Positions 55,933 through 58,478 of a stretch of DNA of 58,478 nucleotides are shown here, piece by piece; position 1 is the stretch's first letter, and the number at the start of each line of letters is the position of its first letter. The DNA lies in the NCBI GenBank assembly GCA_037447655.1, contig JBBHKE010000001.1, positions 1-58,478 of the forward strand, in the 5' to 3' direction. The translations under genes were made by a program, and so were the position numbers. Source of the stretch: Zygnema cylindricum (lineage: Eukaryota; Streptophyta; Zygnematophyceae; Zygnematales; Zygnemataceae). The notes under the pieces are model-generated. The model saw only the letters and a list, made by a program, of their open reading frames with translations, was not told where the DNA came from and made no database searches.

Positions 55933-56054
55933 TGAAAATCTGTGGTCTCCATTGACCCACAGAATGAGCAGCCTATGTAAAGCCTCTAGGAAAATATTTG
56001 CCCCTTCAACTTTCCCACTAAATAAGTGCCGCCAAGGCACAAAAATATTATGAC
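55933..56054 (-). mobile_element. End of a D-type copia LTR, interrupted by element E
   Basis: Positions 55933-56040 match the U5 end of the D LTRs in reverse (TCTGTGGTCTCCATTGACCCACAGAATGAG... region). The match ends where element E begins, so E inserted into this LTR. Confidence 0.75.
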
Positions 56055-57105
56055 TGTAGAAATTAATGGTCCTTTAAAGTATTTGCTAGGTTTAAATAGA
56101 AATATAGAAAGAAGCCAAGGCAGTCTACCTCTAACTTCTCTCTCCAACTCTCAAACTTGTCGCAGTCACTTAGAAATTGGAGAGGAAGCTAGAGCCATGG
56201 CTACCTAGGCTATCCTAAGGTTTACGGGAAATATATATTAGGGGTTTATTTAGTAAAAAGATATGTGCCGGCTACAGGTATTGAACCTGGCACATGCCGG
56301 ACGACAAGTTGCCGGTAGACAGTAACCTTAGCCGTTAAGTCTTGATGTAGTGTTAAGTACTATATGGTTTGATAAATGTTTAAACATTAATACGTAGGAT
56401 AATTCATTAAACTAAAATTGTTTACGTGATACATAGAACCGGTAGTATAAAAGTACGGATTACAGTACGGATAAGAAATCAATACCGCGCATTGATTTCT
56501 TAAGCGAAACGAATACCGCGAATGTATTTATTACGGCTACGATTAAATGTGAATCTAATCGGACGGCCGGAATTAACGCCGAGATCGCGGAAGAGGATTT
56601 CGGCGGTTTGTGGTCATCGCCACATCGGATGACACGTGGCGGAATGACATTGGATCGCGGCATCTCCGAGAATTAAGGGAGCGAATCCGGACATACCACG
56701 TGTCGACATTTAGGACATGTCGTACAGTGTTCGTACAGAAAGTACACCGGCAGCTGTACTTTTGTGTACGGAGCTGTAATCTGATTGGTTCCGTACATCA
56801 GTAGATAGAGTCTGTGAGAGAGATAGGACTTAGAAAAATTAGGAGATAGGACCCTCTCTCCCAGAGAGCTTCTGTACAAAAGGTCAGCTTTGACCCTCCA
56901 TAACTTACTGCTCAAGGGAGCAAATTCAGAGATTCTTTTTGCTATCGACTCAGAGGAGTCTTGCCTTCACAGGGGTCAAGTTGGTCAGAGTTATTGTCTG
57001 CCAGGGTGGCAATTATTTTTGCTGAAACACAAAGGGGTCAAGGTTATCCTAGAGGCTTCTTGGAAGCTGTCCACTCTGAGGACTTATGGAGGTCTCAGAG
57101 TTTCA
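56055..57105 (+). repeat. 5' LTR of element E
   Basis: 1051 bp, starting TGTAGAAATTAATGG and ending AGAGTTTCA; same family as the solo LTR at 735-1777. Hairpins TGCTC-AAGG-GAGCA (56909-56922) and GACTC-AGAG-GAGTC (56947-56960). ATG at 57086 reads out of the LTR. Confidence 0.93.
56255..56342 (-). promoter_or_regulatory. Antisense tRNA-like Pol III module (element E 5' LTR)
   Basis: Minus strand: AGACTTAACGGCTAAGG (56342-56326), GGTTCAATACC (56287-56277), TTTTT (56259-56255). Confidence 0.55.
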
Positions 57106-58478
57106 GGCAATTGGCCCACCCACTAGGGTACCAATCTTTAATGGAACTGGCTTCATATACTGGGAAAATATGATGATAGGAGCTCTATGCGAAAAAAGTT
57201 TTTGGGGGATACTGAGTGGACGGTTGGGACGTCCATCAAGTCTTGGAATTCCTGTAGGGTTTGGAGTAAGCAGATTCACCAGGAAATAGGATCCACCTTC
57301 AACAGATGAAACAAAAAAAGGAGAGGTGGTGGACAAAGGAAAGGAGAAGGAGGCGACCACACCAATAGCAACTGGTTCGGCATTCATGTCACCTATTCCG
57401 AGGAACGAGGAGAATGATACTCAAACCTGGGACTTTAACAATATGGCGGCAAATCACTTCATCCTACGCCATCTCACTCAAGGACTTGCATGTCCTCATT
57501 TGCAGGTAGAAATGGCATCCGATCTTTGGATGGCTCTCATAGAGATGTACCGAAGTGGTACGATTCAACAACAACAGTTGGTTGATCAGAAAGTTAAGGA
57601 GTATGTATACAAAGGGGGGAAGATGTTGGATTTTTGCCATGAGCTTGCTACACTCTTCATGGAGCTAGAGAGTGCGGGAAAAGATTTTTGTGAAAAAGAA
57701 AAGGTTAACTGTTTACTGATGAAGTTACCCGATGAGTTCGAGAACATAGTCAACCGCCGGACTCAAGGTGGATATGGAACTCAGTGGTAGGGTTGATTTT
57801 CGTTCGGGAGAATACGATTGAGATCCGAAGGGGAGGAAAGAGTGGCCAAGCCTTGGTAACTGCGACCGATTCGAGGAAGAAGGATTCCCAAAAACCGGTC
57901 GGAAACTATGGGGGGAGGGAGCAGAAAAATCAGACCAACGAGTTCGACGAAAGGCTCCCAAAGGTTTATGTCATTTTTGTAAGGAACCTGGGCACTATAT
58001 GGCATAGTGCACTAAGCTAACCGAGCTTCGGTTAAAGGAGGGGCACACCGGTGTTACCCTGAGAGGAAAGAAAAAGGCCCTTGTGACACAGGTACATGAG
58101 GCGGAATCCGAGAACGAGGACGATGAGCTCCTTTTAGATGAGGAGTTGGAGGCAAAAAACGAGGTCGAAATTCCACGAAGGCAGAAATGTGCTTACGGTG
58201 GATTGAAAGGTGAAGCAGGCTGGATTGTAGATTCATGTGCCTCCATGCACATGTGTAAGGATAGGCACCTATTCACTAAGATAATAAATATTCCCACCAT
58301 AGAGATAGAGTACGGGGATGGGAGGATAGTCAACACTACTCTTGTAGGATCGGTAGATTTGAAAGAATCAGTAGAAGGAAAGACATCCATAGTAACATTC
58401 TCCGATGTATTGTTTATTCCGGAGCTGAACAAAAACCTTATCTCTACATCCGTATTAGATGATAAGGGTTTTTTTACT
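57086..58478 (+). pseudogene. Copia Gag and start of Pol of element E, partial
   Basis: It starts in the LTR (ATG 57086) and reads through a changed primer-binding site (GGCAATTGGCCCACC at 57106-57120, where the inner ATG is lost). Gag is open to a TAG at 57288-57290, resumes at 57326-57790, is frameshifted through the CCHC knuckle (about 57960-58010) and continues to the protease near 58230, where DSG is DSC. The frame runs off the window. Related to elements A and B. Confidence 0.85.

Overview
The window is eukaryotic nuclear DNA, not prokaryotic. It is dominated by long terminal repeat (LTR) retrotransposons and small DNA transposons, and only one convincing single-exon host gene is visible. 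The copia primer-binding sites read GGTTATGGGCCCACC, which is the reverse complement of the anticodon stem-loop of plant-type initiator tRNA-Met. Together with the abundance of Ty1/copia elements and a Ty3/gypsy element, this points to the green lineage, possibly a streptophyte alga with a repeat-rich genome. An interstitial TTAGGG array is present. The species cannot be named from this sequence alone. Ten Ns at 11411-11420 mark an assembly gap.

Layout. 1-6673: a minus-strand gag-like gene (proline-rich N-terminus, capsid-like middle, two CCHC knuckles) broken by two solo copia LTRs, at 735-1777 (target duplication CAGCC) and 3876-5117 (TTCTG). 6674-16839: mostly non-coding DNA holding three copies of one hAT-like MITE, a second MITE rich in CGATATATCG palindromes, an inverted-repeat element with a central palindrome, an acidic exon-like ORF behind a long polypyrimidine tract, a GFA/CENP-V-like zinc protein gene, TTAGGG repeats and tandem duplications. 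16840-23280: a complete, very young copia element (element A) with 1049-bp LTRs that differ at two sites I can see, a GCAAA duplication and one uninterrupted 1441-codon Gag-Pol ORF. 23868-28351: a decayed minus-strand copia without an integrase core (H). 28676-36679: a decayed minus-strand Ty3/gypsy (G). 36732-42908: a decayed plus-strand copia (D) without a target duplication, abutting a truncated A-type LTR (42909-43671). 45496-52927: a minus-strand copia (B, duplication ATATC) with a solo LTR (C, 49690-50988, duplication GCACA) inserted in its protease motif. 53392-55202: inverted-repeat DNA element material. 55933 to the end: a D-type LTR end invaded by another copia (E), which runs off the window.

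Main observation. Every copia LTR of the A/B/C/D/E group, apart from the B 5' LTR that lost it by a 222-bp deletion, carries the same antisense module: a tRNA-like A-box, a tRNA T-loop/B-box (GWTCRANNC type) and a run of at least four T residues just beyond it. This is the layout of an RNA polymerase III tRNA-type gene, embedded head-to-head against the element's own Pol II promoter. The same LTRs also share a TATA box preceded by a CTCTCT/AGAGAG palindrome, two short 5' UTR hairpins with covarying stems, and a gag start codon that lies in the LTR and/or inside the primer-binding site.

How the parts work together: in element A, Pol II would start just after the TATA box in the 5' LTR. The RNA carries the two hairpins and is primed by a half tRNA-iMet lying directly on the Gag-Pol start codon. 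It encodes Gag, protease, integrase, reverse transcriptase and RNase H as one polyprotein. The antisense Pol III-like unit in U3 would make a separate short RNA, if it is active.
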